Assembly (NCBI GenBank): GCA_038659295.1
Contig: JASNGC010000001.1
Coordinates: forward strand, 62,001-126,000
Direction of reading: 5' to 3'
Origin: Enterocytospora artemiae
Lineage: Eukaryota; Microsporidia
Length of the DNA: 64,000 nt
Part shown: positions 10,101 to 19,847 of the stretch, piece after piece
Position numbering within the stretch: the first letter of the stretch is position 1
Layout: the number at the start of each line of letters is the position of its first letter
Position numbers and translations under genes: made by a program
The notes under the pieces: generated by a model
The model's database searches: none
What the model was told of the DNA's origin: nothing
What the model saw: the letters and a program-made list of their open reading frames with translations, nothing else

Positions 10101-13100
10101 ATAGAAAGTTCCGATTTCATAGGCCATTTTGAACTAGACAAAGGGCTGATTAGATGGACTGATGGAATTTTGATCAAAGCACTATGTAATGATGATGCTT
10201 TTTTGATAGATGAAATAAATTTGGCAGAGGATGCTGTATTAGAAAGATTCAACTCTCTTCTTGAAGATTCCAAAACGTTGTTCGTAACGGAAACAAACAA
10301 GGAGTATCAAAACAGGGAGTTTAAAATTGTTGCAACTATGAATCCCTCAGGAGATTTTGGTAAAAGAGAGTTAAGTCCTGCATTAAGGAGTAGGTTTACA
10401 GAGATATTTTTTGATATATCGTCTTCTGAAAAACACCTAATATTTTCGGGAATATTAAATCGTTTTGGTGTATTTGATCAATTCTACGAAAAAAAAATTT
10501 CCGAAATTAAAGAAGTTAGTATTAGGAAAATGGAGTTGCTTTCAGAACATATTTGCAGATTACAAGATGTTAATCAACACCACAGTCATATTAGAATAGA
10601 TTTCAGCAGATTAACACCCGAAATAATATGGAAAGACTGCCTAGAGTTAATCCACTTTCAGAATCACAATGGATTTACAGTTCTAAAATCAGAAAGAAAT
10701 CCTATCAATGATACATATCCATTTTTCTGCAAAAAAAAGCTCAAGAATTTTCAGTTTTCGACTTTAACCTCTCTGAAAAACTTGAAAAATTTATTGAGAG
10801 GATTAATTCTAAACAAAGGAATTTTATTGCAAGGAGAGCCTGGAACTGGCAAAACATCGATAATTCAAAATATAGCGAGTAACTTTGGAAAACAGTGCTT
10901 AAGAATTAACTTAAGTGAGAATACAGAAATGTCAGATTTACTGGGATCTTATCTTCCCATTGGAAATTCTATCAAGTTTGTTCCCTCGGAATTTGTCAGC
11001 TTCATCGAAAAAGGGAACTGGATTATTTTAGATGAGATTAATCTATGCACCCAGAGTATTATTGAGGGATTGAATTCAATTTTGGATTATCGGAGAAGCA
11101 TCAATATTAATGGAAATTTAGTTGTACTACATCCAGAAACAAAGATATTTGGGACAATGAATCCATCCACCATAAAGAGTGGGAGAAAGCATCTACCAAA
11201 GAGCTTTTTGGATCGATTTATATGTGTATTCTTTGAAGAATATGATTCCGAAGACATTCAGAAGATCCTTAAGTTTAAATTTGGGGAAAATTTTCTATTT
11301 AATGAAAATGAGAGTTTAAGGGGGAATATCAAACTTAATCAAGTTGAAATCATCAAAGTATTCCCTCCTGGCATTGATAAATTGTCCATAGTATGTAGAC
11401 ATGAAACATTAAAAGATGCAGCTCAACCAAAGGTTGAATATTTTTTTGAAGACTCATATTTCTCAATAGACGACATAATCCTAAGGTATAAAACTTTTAA
11501 TAAGAGTTATGTTTTAATCCACAGTCAGATAGCGCAAATAAGAGATCTGTTCAAATGTTTACTTAATCAAGTGCCGGTTATAATCACCGGTAAATTTGGT
11601 AGATATCCAATGATAAGGTTTTTGTCTCAAATGCTTGGGTTAAATCTCGTTAATTTTTATTGTCATATCAACACTGATATCTGTGATCTTTTGGGTCAAT
11701 ACCATAAGAATGATTCGGATAACGAAAACATTTTTGAGTGGAGAAATTCTCACTTCGTGAATGCCTTGATGGAAGATTCATTAATAGTTTTTAATAACCC
11801 GGAGTTAGTTGAAAAGTCAATATTTGACAGATTGAATAGTATATTTGAATCTGAAAGGTATATAAATGTGTATGAAAAAGGTATAGATTCTCAAATTGAT
11901 ATCAATCCACATGTCAGATTTATTTTAACTTGTGATAATCCAGATTTCCTATCGCCCGCGTTATTAGATAGATGCTTTATTATTAACATAGATGGGAGTT
12001 TTTCTAGTATTGATTTGCTAAAGATATTTGCCTTAAAGGATCAAAATCTTTTAAGACATGGCTCCATTAAAGATATTCTTATTAAATTAGAAGAGTATAG
12101 AGATGAGCCTCAATCACCTGATAACCCGGGTATATCTAATTTGCAAGCAAGCAAAAATTCATTCTTAATGAATTCGAATATTGATGTTTCTGATTTGGGA
12201 TATGATAAGAAGTTTTTCCAAACTTTTGGGCGGCTACCTAACTATTTAAACAATATGCTACCTTTGCCAAACATTCATAGAGAATCGGATATTTTAGACT
12301 TTTTTAAACTTCCTAGAAAACAAATAGCTAGCATTGATAAGCAAATGTTGGAAGTATACAACTATATAAAAAGCTTTTGCAGGCCTTCGGAAATTTCGAA
12401 TGATATTCTTTCCCTAATAAAATCAGTAAACTTTACTGACTTTATTTCTTGTCATGAGTCTTTTGATATCAGATCATATAAAGAATGGTTCTTAAGAGAT
12501 ATTAAACACAAAAAGATATTCCATTTTGAACAGATTAACAACGATAGAAAAAGGCTTATTGATTTGAGTTATTCTCAAATGTTTGTAAATAGTGCTACAT
12601 CTTTGTCTAAACAGCTCAATGTTCTCCAGAGCAAGACTTCTAAAATTGATTTAAAATCAATTTTTGGTGAAAATGACCCCATCATAATTTATCAAGCAAA
12701 TTTGAAGAATGAACAAAGTATGATTGAAAATAATTTGATCAATTTGATTGAAAGACAGTTGGTCAATTCATACAAATATAATATGCCCAATGAAATTGAT
12801 TCAATAATCGATAAAATCCATCAATCTAGAAAAAAATATGAAATGGAGGCCTCCATCATAAATACTCGAAGAAACTGGAAGACATTTATCAATAATTTTG
12901 AGACAATTACTTTTTGTGACTATATTAACAATGAAGAATTGAGGAGTAAGCTAAAGGATTTTGAAGATGTATTTGATTTCATACTTCTCAATCTTTTCAA
13001 CTCGAAATCAAAGTGTTATAAATGTAGTGGTAACTGTTCTGAAAAACTGTTGAGTAGTTCAGGCAATTTTTATTCAAAATTTGTTTATAAACCGTATAGA

Positions 13101-15701
13101 AATAATCAAACTGACAGATATAAGAAGATAGCATTGGAATTTTTAAGAACTGGGAAATATAGGAAGTGCATGAAAACTGCGTATGCAAAGGCTGTCTATA
13201 AAACGTTGATGTTTCAGAGTTGTGACGATCTAACAACTGCGCAGTTGCTCTTTGATACTTTTTGTTCGGACGATATTAGTGTAAAAGATGAAGAAGAAAT
13301 AGAATCTGTCTATGAGTTTTCTGAGGGTGAATTGAATCTAGTCTTGAATTATTTCATTAAGGATACTACAACAATCCAGATTGTAGAGAGTCGTGAAAAT
13401 ATCATATGCCTGGGTATTGATATTTTGAATTTAGACATTAGTCTGATTTCTGAATATTCCATTTTTTCAACTCCAGAATTCTTGATAAATCAAATCGCAG
13501 ATATTTCAACTGAGATGGATCAAGTTATCAAATACCTTACTCAATTCTATCAGTGTTCTAATTCAGTAGATTTAGAAAAGAATTACAAGTACTTTTTGTA
13601 TTTCCTTTTTGAAAAATTTTCGAAAGAATCTCTCGAAAAATTTTATTTAGATTCTAGTGTATATGAATTTCTTGATCGAATTTTTATGGCTACGGAATTT
13701 ATAAGATTGACACAGATAAGGGATTCGATAGTTTCAGAAGGTCAATTGAAAATTCTCTACAATTCTACACTTCTTTACAAATCCTTTGAAATAGAAGAAG
13801 CCTATCAAACAATATTAAAACGAACAAAAGCTAAGCTATTCAAAGAGCCTAGAATGTATGAACAAACAATTAGTCTGCTGGTTGATAGATTTTTGCTATT
13901 ACCTGTTACTTCGATTATGTCAATAACATTCCAGGAACCTTTATGCTCATGTAAAAAGAATTTTGACTTACCATTTTTGCTAAAGTTTCCACTAGATAAC
14001 ATGATTAATAATCAGGAAGGATCTTGTATCTGCGAAAAATTAATCAATTTGTCAAAACAGTTTTGTAAGAAAGATATTAGTTTACCAAACTTAGTTCCAA
14101 TTTTAAGAAATGAAGTTATCAGTCGATTTTATGATTTAGAGGTTTATTGTAAAGTAAATTCAACACTTGCTTCCAAATCAAATATTGATCTTTTTGGCCA
14201 AAATCGTATTAATTTAGGGAAGACACTTAATTCTTACAGCAAAAATCTCTCCTTCAATACGGAAGACGATAATAACCTGGTTCTGTCTTTGATCAATTTT
14301 TCTATAGACAATATTGATCAATTTTATATGTCTTCATTTTTATATTTCGTTTATAAATATATTAATGATATAGAAGTAGAGGGTGAGGATGGTACAGGTT
14401 TAAAGAATGGTGATGGACAGGATAATATTCAAGATCCAATTGAGGAGGATGATGTACAGGATGATGTAGACAATAATCCAAAGGAACAGAGTCTGGATGC
14501 TGAGGCTCAAGAAATGAATAATTATGGTGAATTAAATTCTGTGGATGAGGAAGATGATGCAGAAAGTGGGGTTGATGATAAACAAAATGAAAGTATGGAT
14601 GAGGCATCAAATGATCAAAACGAAAGAGGTGTCGAAATGAAATTAGATGAAGTCGCTATTGAAGAGTCTGAAGATCATGAATCTCCAGAGAATGACATGA
14701 TAAGTGATTCGATGGAATCAGATATTGAAGATACAGAGGCTTCTTTAAGTTCTATATGTGAAAGCGTTAAAGAATCAGACAGTCTATCGTCTGAAACCCA
14801 AGAGGAGCATGTTAATACAGCCGAGTATATGTGTGAACAAGCTGAATTAAACACATTTCAAACATGTGATGCTGCAGACAACTATCACCAGAGGATTCAA
14901 GGTTCCAATGAACATGACATGAATGCTTTGGAAGAGGGTGATGGTGATCAAAATACTGCTGGAAATGAAGAAAATGCAGAGGAAAGCATTTCTAAGAGAC
15001 TTAAGAAGGTTCTTTCAATTGAAGATGTCGATATAAATTGTGCAAGCCTGATTAATTTGCTTCGAACAATTTTAGAATCCAACAAAAACTCTAAGTATAA
15101 GGGAAATTTCAAATCCGGCAAAAAATTAAATATGAAGGCAATTGTTCCGTACATTGCAAGTGACTATACAAAGGACAAAATATGGATGAAGCGTAAAAAG
15201 GCAGATAAAAACAATTATGTTTTACGTCTATTTATTGATAATTCGAAAAGTATGGCAGATCAAAAGTTAATTAATCTACTTAATGCAATTTACCATAAAC
15301 TTTGCAAAAGCTTTTCTTTTTTAAACATTCCAGTTGAGATTTTCAAATTTGGTGATAAGCTGATTAAAATTAGAGAGAACAGTAGTAATTTGGCAGAGTA
15401 TTTTGATTTTGAAGATTCAAATACTCTTCTTGATTGGACTGATGATTTTACTGATGGAATTAATATCATTCTTACTGATGGAATATTTACCCAAAGTAAA
15501 AAGGAAAACTTTCTTGTGGTAATGATAGATAGGAAAAATATTAGAACGATGTCGAAAGTATCACTTATACAGAACAAAGTATTTATTGAAAAATATCTTG
15601 ACACGTTTGCCATGAAGTATTGTATTGTTGAAAATATTGAGGATCTTGAAGAAAAGTTTATTGAAAGCCTTGCTGAATTAATTAAAATTAACTATAATTA
15701 A
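7137..15701 (+). CDS. MDN1: Midasin, dynein-like AAA ATPase of 60S ribosome biogenesis
   Basis: 2854 residues against about 4900 in yeast Rea1. Midasin strips assembly factors (Rsa4, Ytm1) from pre-60S particles in nucleolus and nucleoplasm. Six AAA modules can be followed. AAA1 has a degenerate Walker A, GSTGKAT (about residue 25). AAA2-AAA5 have good ones: GETGSGKT (about 299), GETSTGKT (666), GETGIGKT (959) and GEPGTGKT (1232). AAA6 is degenerate, GKFGRYP (about 1484). Walker B LDEINLA-type motifs accompany them. The linker is much shortened. An Asp/Glu-rich region (about 2412-2620) leads to the C-terminal MIDAS domain with DNSKS (about 2699) and LTDGIF. Cys-rich patches occur inside AAA1 (about 180-225) and in the linker. 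Confidence 0.95.
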   Translation: MIQFQQDLIDELKINVEIDNTVIIYGSTGKATFLSQVYPQLIVYDSREIIDPKALGGFYSVVENELKYIDGVLSTAMEQGQYLCFKKIQYNFNLLQYLIPIISERTFVTNSGKFISANPKFRLFFTCEEVFEFRNVKFIGPIQFKIESIYGMLGQAQPILEYIEKNKSGKCAADRGLDCDGICLKYIEGCKKLPDSTKVQNSVFCECEEFICSGHFKMFCRLMNMLKDSNNSESGRYLLYQSITNIYLKHGNSQLFESLYLNNTSMVFPDCKLAQTSTVETTLKALVLNVSNAIPSLLVGETGSGKTALIQYLSEHSEFFFGMASYLKVVNISSDFDGVDLVGGYQSVNFDKKIKQVFKKLDHVTGQKNSIPNGISKIKTLEYLSSKLVDIKMDVNAHQKSAILDLEKETNQIKLLIGNKLPFVYREGILFDAMRNGYWILLDEINLASEETLNLIESLIDKKILIDPETNQIINIHPNFRVFACMNPFGDFGKKKFDSQVFNKLVFYDISLKLSDISKVVTVVSRNLISFTSEIAEYFYQFKRNIQLKVYTNSIDPVISGRTLCRALRLINQLQIDYKKTLIHGKPKEIEMLAIFKAFNLLFFTQLDLHSRSLALALFNKVFSFSCPIQKHFELKSDQFILTDKIRILLDDVVLAIEINIPILLQGETSTGKTSMILALSKIYKKKLIRINNHEHTESSDYIGRYINNGGIFEFEYGPLVKAMQNGDWIILDELNLAQSDVLEVLNRVLDDNKEIYIPETDEVIKSHPDFRLFATQNNNYSGRHGLAKSFRNRFVEIIFYEKDENEISEILSKSTNLPDSFVNLMILVYRNLRFISNIGNLITLRDLFKWARRSPDGYFGLFKIGLNIILERLRIEEHRRVVFKTFCDIFYDKIKREIYESNPGQSTIDYDLIYKKYIESFSYFPEVTSSLIWTHSYKKLFYLMDIAWRNNEPILLIGETGIGKTKMCEIVADNFGKALLTINMNSNIESSDFIGHFELDKGLIRWTDGILIKALCNDDAFLIDEINLAEDAVLERFNSLLEDSKTLFVTETNKEYQNREFKIVATMNPSGDFGKRELSPALRSRFTEIFFDISSSEKHLIFSGILNRFGVFDQFYEKKISEIKEVSIRKMELLSEHICRLQDVNQHHSHIRIDFSRLTPEIIWKDCLELIHFQNHNGFTVLKSERNPINDTYPFFCKKKLKNFQFSTLTSLKNLKNLLRGLILNKGILLQGEPGTGKTSIIQNIASNFGKQCLRINLSENTEMSDLLGSYLPIGNSIKFVPSEFVSFIEKGNWIILDEINLCTQSIIEGLNSILDYRRSININGNLVVLHPETKIFGTMNPSTIKSGRKHLPKSFLDRFICVFFEEYDSEDIQKILKFKFGENFLFNENESLRGNIKLNQVEIIKVFPPGIDKLSIVCRHETLKDAAQPKVEYFFEDSYFSIDDIILRYKTFNKSYVLIHSQIAQIRDLFKCLLNQVPVIITGKFGRYPMIRFLSQMLGLNLVNFYCHINTDICDLLGQYHKNDSDNENIFEWRNSHFVNALMEDSLIVFNNPELVEKSIFDRLNSIFESERYINVYEKGIDSQIDINPHVRFILTCDNPDFLSPALLDRCFIINIDGSFSSIDLLKIFALKDQNLLRHGSIKDILIKLEEYRDEPQSPDNPGISNLQASKNSFLMNSNIDVSDLGYDKKFFQTFGRLPNYLNNMLPLPNIHRESDILDFFKLPRKQIASIDKQMLEVYNYIKSFCRPSEISNDILSLIKSVNFTDFISCHESFDIRSYKEWFLRDIKHKKIFHFEQINNDRKRLIDLSYSQMFVNSATSLSKQLNVLQSKTSKIDLKSIFGENDPIIIYQANLKNEQSMIENNLINLIERQLVNSYKYNMPNEIDSIIDKIHQSRKKYEMEASIINTRRNWKTFINNFETITFCDYINNEELRSKLKDFEDVFDFILLNLFNSKSKCYKCSGNCSEKLLSSSGNFYSKFVYKPYRNNQTDRYKKIALEFLRTGKYRKCMKTAYAKAVYKTLMFQSCDDLTTAQLLFDTFCSDDISVKDEEEIESVYEFSEGELNLVLNYFIKDTTTIQIVESRENIICLGIDILNLDISLISEYSIFSTPEFLINQIADISTEMDQVIKYLTQFYQCSNSVDLEKNYKYFLYFLFEKFSKESLEKFYLDSSVYEFLDRIFMATEFIRLTQIRDSIVSEGQLKILYNSTLLYKSFEIEEAYQTILKRTKAKLFKEPRMYEQTISLLVDRFLLLPVTSIMSITFQEPLCSCKKNFDLPFLLKFPLDNMINNQEGSCICEKLINLSKQFCKKDISLPNLVPILRNEVISRFYDLEVYCKVNSTLASKSNIDLFGQNRINLGKTLNSYSKNLSFNTEDDNNLVLSLINFSIDNIDQFYMSSFLYFVYKYINDIEVEGEDGTGLKNGDGQDNIQDPIEEDDVQDDVDNNPKEQSLDAEAQEMNNYGELNSVDEEDDAESGVDDKQNESMDEASNDQNERGVEMKLDEVAIEESEDHESPENDMISDSMESDIEDTEASLSSICESVKESDSLSSETQEEHVNTAEYMCEQAELNTFQTCDAADNYHQRIQGSNEHDMNALEEGDGDQNTAGNEENAEESISKRLKKVLSIEDVDINCASLINLLRTILESNKNSKYKGNFKSGKKLNMKAIVPYIASDYTKDKIWMKRKKADKNNYVLRLFIDNSKSMADQKLINLLNAIYHKLCKSFSFLNIPVEIFKFGDKLIKIRENSSNLAEYFDFEDSNTLLDWTDDFTDGINIILTDGIFTQSKKENFLVVMIDRKNIRTMSKVSLIQNKVFIEKYLDTFAMKYCIVENIEDLEEKFIESLAELIKINYN

Positions 15702-16237
15702 TAATAAATTCAATTAGAATAGTTTTTGTTCAGTTACAAAATGTGTATCATCCTGTTAATTTATAAGAATGATACAATTTTTGGGTATTTCTCATTTATT
15801 TAGGAAAATACATAATAAGTAATGTTTATTTAAGTGAACATTATATCAATATAATGGTTTATTTTCATATACTACAGAACTTTTTCAACACATTACAGAT
15901 GGAAGTCTCAAGCTTATAAGTCATTATCTCCAGCAGTCAAAATTTCATTTTCTATATTGTGTTTCCATGGAGGTTTTTGCTTTATTATTCATCATATTTG
16001 TAATTTAATAACCAATTATGATAATTAATATGATATTGATTAAACTTCCAGTAATATTATATGTAATTTTAACAACACAACAATCTATAGCTTATTACTA
16101 CTAGAAAAATAATCTATAATGACAACTGAAACATAATATTTTCCATATTAAAAGCAGGTTAAAGTTCATATATATACCTCTTATATTTTTCAAAATAAAC
16201 CTAAAATATATAAAGTTGAAAATTCCAATACATTTAT
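15702..16237. other. Convergent intergenic region, 536 bp
   Basis: AT-rich spacer between the 3' ends of midasin and the ARF/ARL gene. I see no open frame with a start motif, no tRNA and no clear repeat. Confidence 0.5.
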
Positions 16238-16897
16238 TTAAAGAAACTCCTTACCATCTGATATTTTCATCACCCATCTAAATCCAGAATAAATATTTGA
16301 CGAGCTTAACGTATACCTCTGATCAGAAACCATTTTGTTTTGGCAGTCAACTACGGAACAATTCAATATTTTAGCCCGATATTTTTTACCATCAACCGAC
16401 ATTCCTCCATAGGTAACTTGTGCATTTTCATCACAACCAAATGCTTTAGAAATATCCTCAGTCCTTTGTCTAATTTGATTTGAATCTCTAATCAGATCTG
16501 TTTTGTTTAAGAGCAACAAAACTGGTGTATTTTCTTTTAAATGTGGAGTTAAAGCCTTAAATGCACTAAAAGCTTCCACAAATCTGTCCTTGTCTGCAAT
16601 ATCAATGACAAATATAAGTCCATCTGTATTCTTTACATATTCCGACCAAAATTGCATTAATGCCTTTTGGCCACCGACATCCCAAAGACGAATTGTAGTT
16701 TTATCAATTTTTATTTCATCATGGTTGAATCCAAGAGTTGGAACTGTGGGCATATTATTTCCATTTAACAGATTAACAAGAGTTGATTTGCCTGCAGCAT
16801 CCAAACCTAAAATTGTCAAGGAGATTTGTTTATCAGTCTTGAAAACAGACATGAAATCTTTTAACTTTTCAAAAATTTGAGAAGCACCATTTCCCAT
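16238..16897 (-). CDS. ARF/ARL-family small GTPase
   Basis: 219 residues. It begins MGNGAS with Gly2 and Ser6, the usual N-myristoylation context, followed by an amphipathic helix. GTPase motifs are G1 GLDAAGKST (about residues 31-39), the switch I threonine in PTLGF, G3 WDVGGQ and G4 NKTD. WDVGGQ and the myristoylation site mark the ARF/ARL family, which controls vesicle budding or membrane-protein traffic. It exceeds the usual 180 residues because of an insertion (GCDENAQVTYGG and following) and a C-terminal extension. The start has only a weak CCTC upstream. I cannot tell a true ARF from an ARL. Confidence 0.85.
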   Translation of the reverse strand: MGNGASQIFEKLKDFMSVFKTDKQISLTILGLDAAGKSTLVNLLNGNNMPTVPTLGFNHDEIKIDKTTIRLWDVGGQKALMQFWSEYVKNTDGLIFVIDIADKDRFVEAFSAFKALTPHLKENTPVLLLLNKTDLIRDSNQIRQRTEDISKAFGCDENAQVTYGGMSVDGKKYRAKILNCSVVDCQNKMVSDQRYTLSSSNIYSGFRWVMKISDGKEFL

Positions 16898-17516
16898 TTG
16901 AGGATTAAAAAATTAACAAACAAAAATATTCAGAGAAAATAAACAATGGAAAACAGAACCAATTCAAAATTGAGGATAAATAACAAATAAGATTTTTTCG
17001 TCATATCCACATCCATGTAAGTATACATCTATTTTAAAATTACAATAGTATTTTTTGGGTGAGATGTTGAAAATGTATAGAATTGACATATAAGGTCGAT
17101 ATATCAAGATATCCAAGTAAGCAGGGATAATATTTGTATATGTTGGGAGAAAAATTTAAAATCATGTTGTTAAATTTCAATTATAAATTTTTACTTGAAA
17201 AGCCATAAATAGTGAAGATATTAAAAATAGAGTATAATATTAAAGAAAGCCCACCATAATATAATACAAAATGTTCAGATTACAATATACTTTCATATGA
17301 AAATTTGAAGGTATAATTGATTCATACCAATTCGATATCAGGTTTCAACTATAAGAACATGTTTTAGATAGTGTTTTGAACGATAATGTTACATCTACAA
17401 TCCCAAAGGCATTATTATATTAAAATTAATTAATTTTGCACAATACTTATCGAGCTATTCCAATATACAGAAATATCTATGAGTTTTTGAGCTGGTGATA
17501 TGTGCTCTTTTAAAAC
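16898..17516. other. Divergent intergenic region, 619 bp
   Basis: The largest non-coding stretch between two divergent genes here (GTPase and secreted protein), very AT-rich and probably holding both promoters. No RNA gene or repeat recognised. Confidence 0.5.
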
Positions 17517-19631
17517 ATGACACAATGTACTTCAGAAATTTTGAAACGTAGATTTCAAAAAATAAATAAAAAAATATTTTCTACATTTCATATGCTTTTT
17601 TTATTATTTGAGTCTATATATTCCGATTTAATTCAGTTGACAGACAAGTGTAGTTATTCTTGTAAGGTGAAAACTCAAGATAACTGCCCAAAAAGATGTC
17701 TTACACTGAATAATATATTATCTGGGTCACCCTCTCTAAGCACACCAGAGCAAGAAGCTTTACGTAAAACTTACGATATTGCTGTCGACAATGATAATTT
17801 AATAGATGAAAATGGAAACTACATCAGCGATGGTAGTGTAGTTCCAGGGACTATTTCTTCGGATGGAACGTTTTCTCCAGATGGGGGCATGCCAAGTGGA
17901 TCATACTCTCCGAGAAATAAGACAGGCAGTAAGCCAAATCCATTTGGTCCTGGAACAAAAAATGCTATCTATCCACCTACAGGTTCAAATTCACAAAATG
18001 GGGATGGGCGGTCCAATCTTATACAGAATGGTACTTCAGAACCATTCACACCTGGATCTACTGGTTTCCCTCTGATTCCATCTGTTAGAAATATAAACGA
18101 TCAGAAATATGTCCCTCCACAGAATGTTACACCCCCAAGGCATAACGTGCCAGTAGTTCCTGTTCAGGTAGCTACTGTTACACTTAGACAGACAGTTATT
18201 AGCTATATTCCTAAACTTGTTACTACAACAACTACAGTACAGCCATTATTGGTACAACATCACACACAGACAGTGCATGCACCTCCAGTTTATCTCACAA
18301 TGCCACCCCAGACTGTTGTTCAAACTTTACCTAAAGAAACAATTTTACATACAATGCCACCAGTTACTTTAACAACAACTGCTCCGCCTCAAACGTTGAT
18401 CCAGCCAGTCGAATTGCCAGAGAAGACAATTACGTCCATTAGGCCAGGTTCTACCATCAGTCTACCAGCTGAAACAATGGTTCTGACAGAAATTATTAGG
18501 TATCCTCAGATTACCAAGACAATTATGGCACCTCCCGTCACTGTTTCACTACCAGCAACCACAGTTTACATAGTTTCTACGATACAGAAGCCCGTGAGTA
18601 CTGTTGTTTACGAAAAAACAAAAGAAGTGATGGTTCCTTACACAACTACTAAAATGGTTAATAGGATAGTTACCACACCACCTAAACCTATAGTAGTTAC
18701 ACCAGTAACACCAGTTGTTCCAATTACAACGGTCCCAGAACGTTGGAGAAATGATTCTGAGGTTATTAATTATTCAGGAATTCCTCAAATAACTTTTCTT
18801 GATAAAGATGGAAAGGTAATTCCTGGATTTGGAAATACAAACAAGGTACCACCACAATATAATGTTGGTGTAACTCCGTTTATCCCTGGAAATGGTAAGC
18901 CCGGAGATAATCAATATACTGGTTACAACAACTCAAACGGCTTTAATTATTTTCCAAGGCAACCTACAGTTAATATTCCTGGACTTCCTCAAGTTCCTAC
19001 TGGAGACAACCAATTTCCTGGTAATAGCAACAATCCTCCACAAAACCTGATTTGCAAAAATAATAACAGCAATGTAAATTTATGTCCAGTGCCACAAACT
19101 AAGGCTAATGAAAACAACTGTGCACTAAATTCTTCAGAATGTATGATTAATCCAAACTCTAAATGTAATAACGGAGTAAATATGAATATTTGCTTTAATG
19201 ATATGATGAGCAACTCCTATACACCAATAGAGACAACTGATGACAACTGTTCAATAAAGAATATTTCTCAATGTACGATGGATACTCCCACAGAATCTGA
19301 TAAACCTGTCGAAGATAGCAAAAGTCCCTCCAATGCAGAAAGTGTGGCATCAGAACCAGATAGTAACAAGTCAAGTTCCCTTCTAGAAAATCGTTCTAAT
19401 TTAACAGGTGGAATTTCTGGATTTATGAACAAACTAGCTTCGTTAGTTCCAGGCCGTAGTTCTTCTACGAAGGCAGAAATTGACAAAGCATATAATACTG
19501 AGGATGATGATGAAAAAAATTCTCGTGTTCATGATCAAAACAAGAAAAAAAAGAACGATGATGATGAGATCAAAGTCGTGTACTTGAGTGATGTTTTAAA
19601 AGATAGCAACCATGAAACTGAGAAAGAATAA
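17517..19631 (+). CDS. Secreted Pro/Thr/Val-rich protein, candidate spore wall or polar tube component
   Basis: 704 residues. A basic N-terminus is followed by a hydrophobic stretch (residues 21-35), which reads as a signal peptide. A start at Met26 would give a tighter one. Four cysteines (45, 49, 57, 61) follow, then a Gly/Ser/Pro/Asn-rich part. Residues of about 205-420 are a low-complexity Pro/Thr/Val array with imperfect repeats (QTVVQTLPKET, TMPPVTLTTT, PPVTVSLPATTV). Asn/Pro/Gly-rich sequence, a second Cys cluster (about 510-590) and an acidic/lysine-rich tail follow. Such composition is typical of O-glycosylated wall or extrusion-apparatus proteins, so a spore-surface or polar tube role is plausible but not shown. 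No C-run precedes the ATG. Confidence 0.6.
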   Translation: MTQCTSEILKRRFQKINKKIFSTFHMLFLLFESIYSDLIQLTDKCSYSCKVKTQDNCPKRCLTLNNILSGSPSLSTPEQEALRKTYDIAVDNDNLIDENGNYISDGSVVPGTISSDGTFSPDGGMPSGSYSPRNKTGSKPNPFGPGTKNAIYPPTGSNSQNGDGRSNLIQNGTSEPFTPGSTGFPLIPSVRNINDQKYVPPQNVTPPRHNVPVVPVQVATVTLRQTVISYIPKLVTTTTTVQPLLVQHHTQTVHAPPVYLTMPPQTVVQTLPKETILHTMPPVTLTTTAPPQTLIQPVELPEKTITSIRPGSTISLPAETMVLTEIIRYPQITKTIMAPPVTVSLPATTVYIVSTIQKPVSTVVYEKTKEVMVPYTTTKMVNRIVTTPPKPIVVTPVTPVVPITTVPERWRNDSEVINYSGIPQITFLDKDGKVIPGFGNTNKVPPQYNVGVTPFIPGNGKPGDNQYTGYNNSNGFNYFPRQPTVNIPGLPQVPTGDNQFPGNSNNPPQNLICKNNNSNVNLCPVPQTKANENNCALNSSECMINPNSKCNNGVNMNICFNDMMSNSYTPIETTDDNCSIKNISQCTMDTPTESDKPVEDSKSPSNAESVASEPDSNKSSSLLENRSNLTGGISGFMNKLASLVPGRSSSTKAEIDKAYNTEDDDEKNSRVHDQNKKKKNDDDEIKVVYLSDVLKDSNHETEKE

Positions 19632-19847
19632 ATTACTTTAGTAGCCTGATTAGTTGATGTTATACATAGAATCGTTTTTGTGAGATCTTGTATATCTTAT
19701 AAAAAAAATAGACTAATAATAGAAACTTTATGTGGTAATATTAGTGTTTCATTTTCCTCTATATTACAACAATATTTGTAAGGAATTGCATGGGTAGGGC
19801 TTCAGATAGACTCTGTTTGCTTTTTAATATTTTTATTTTTTTACCCA

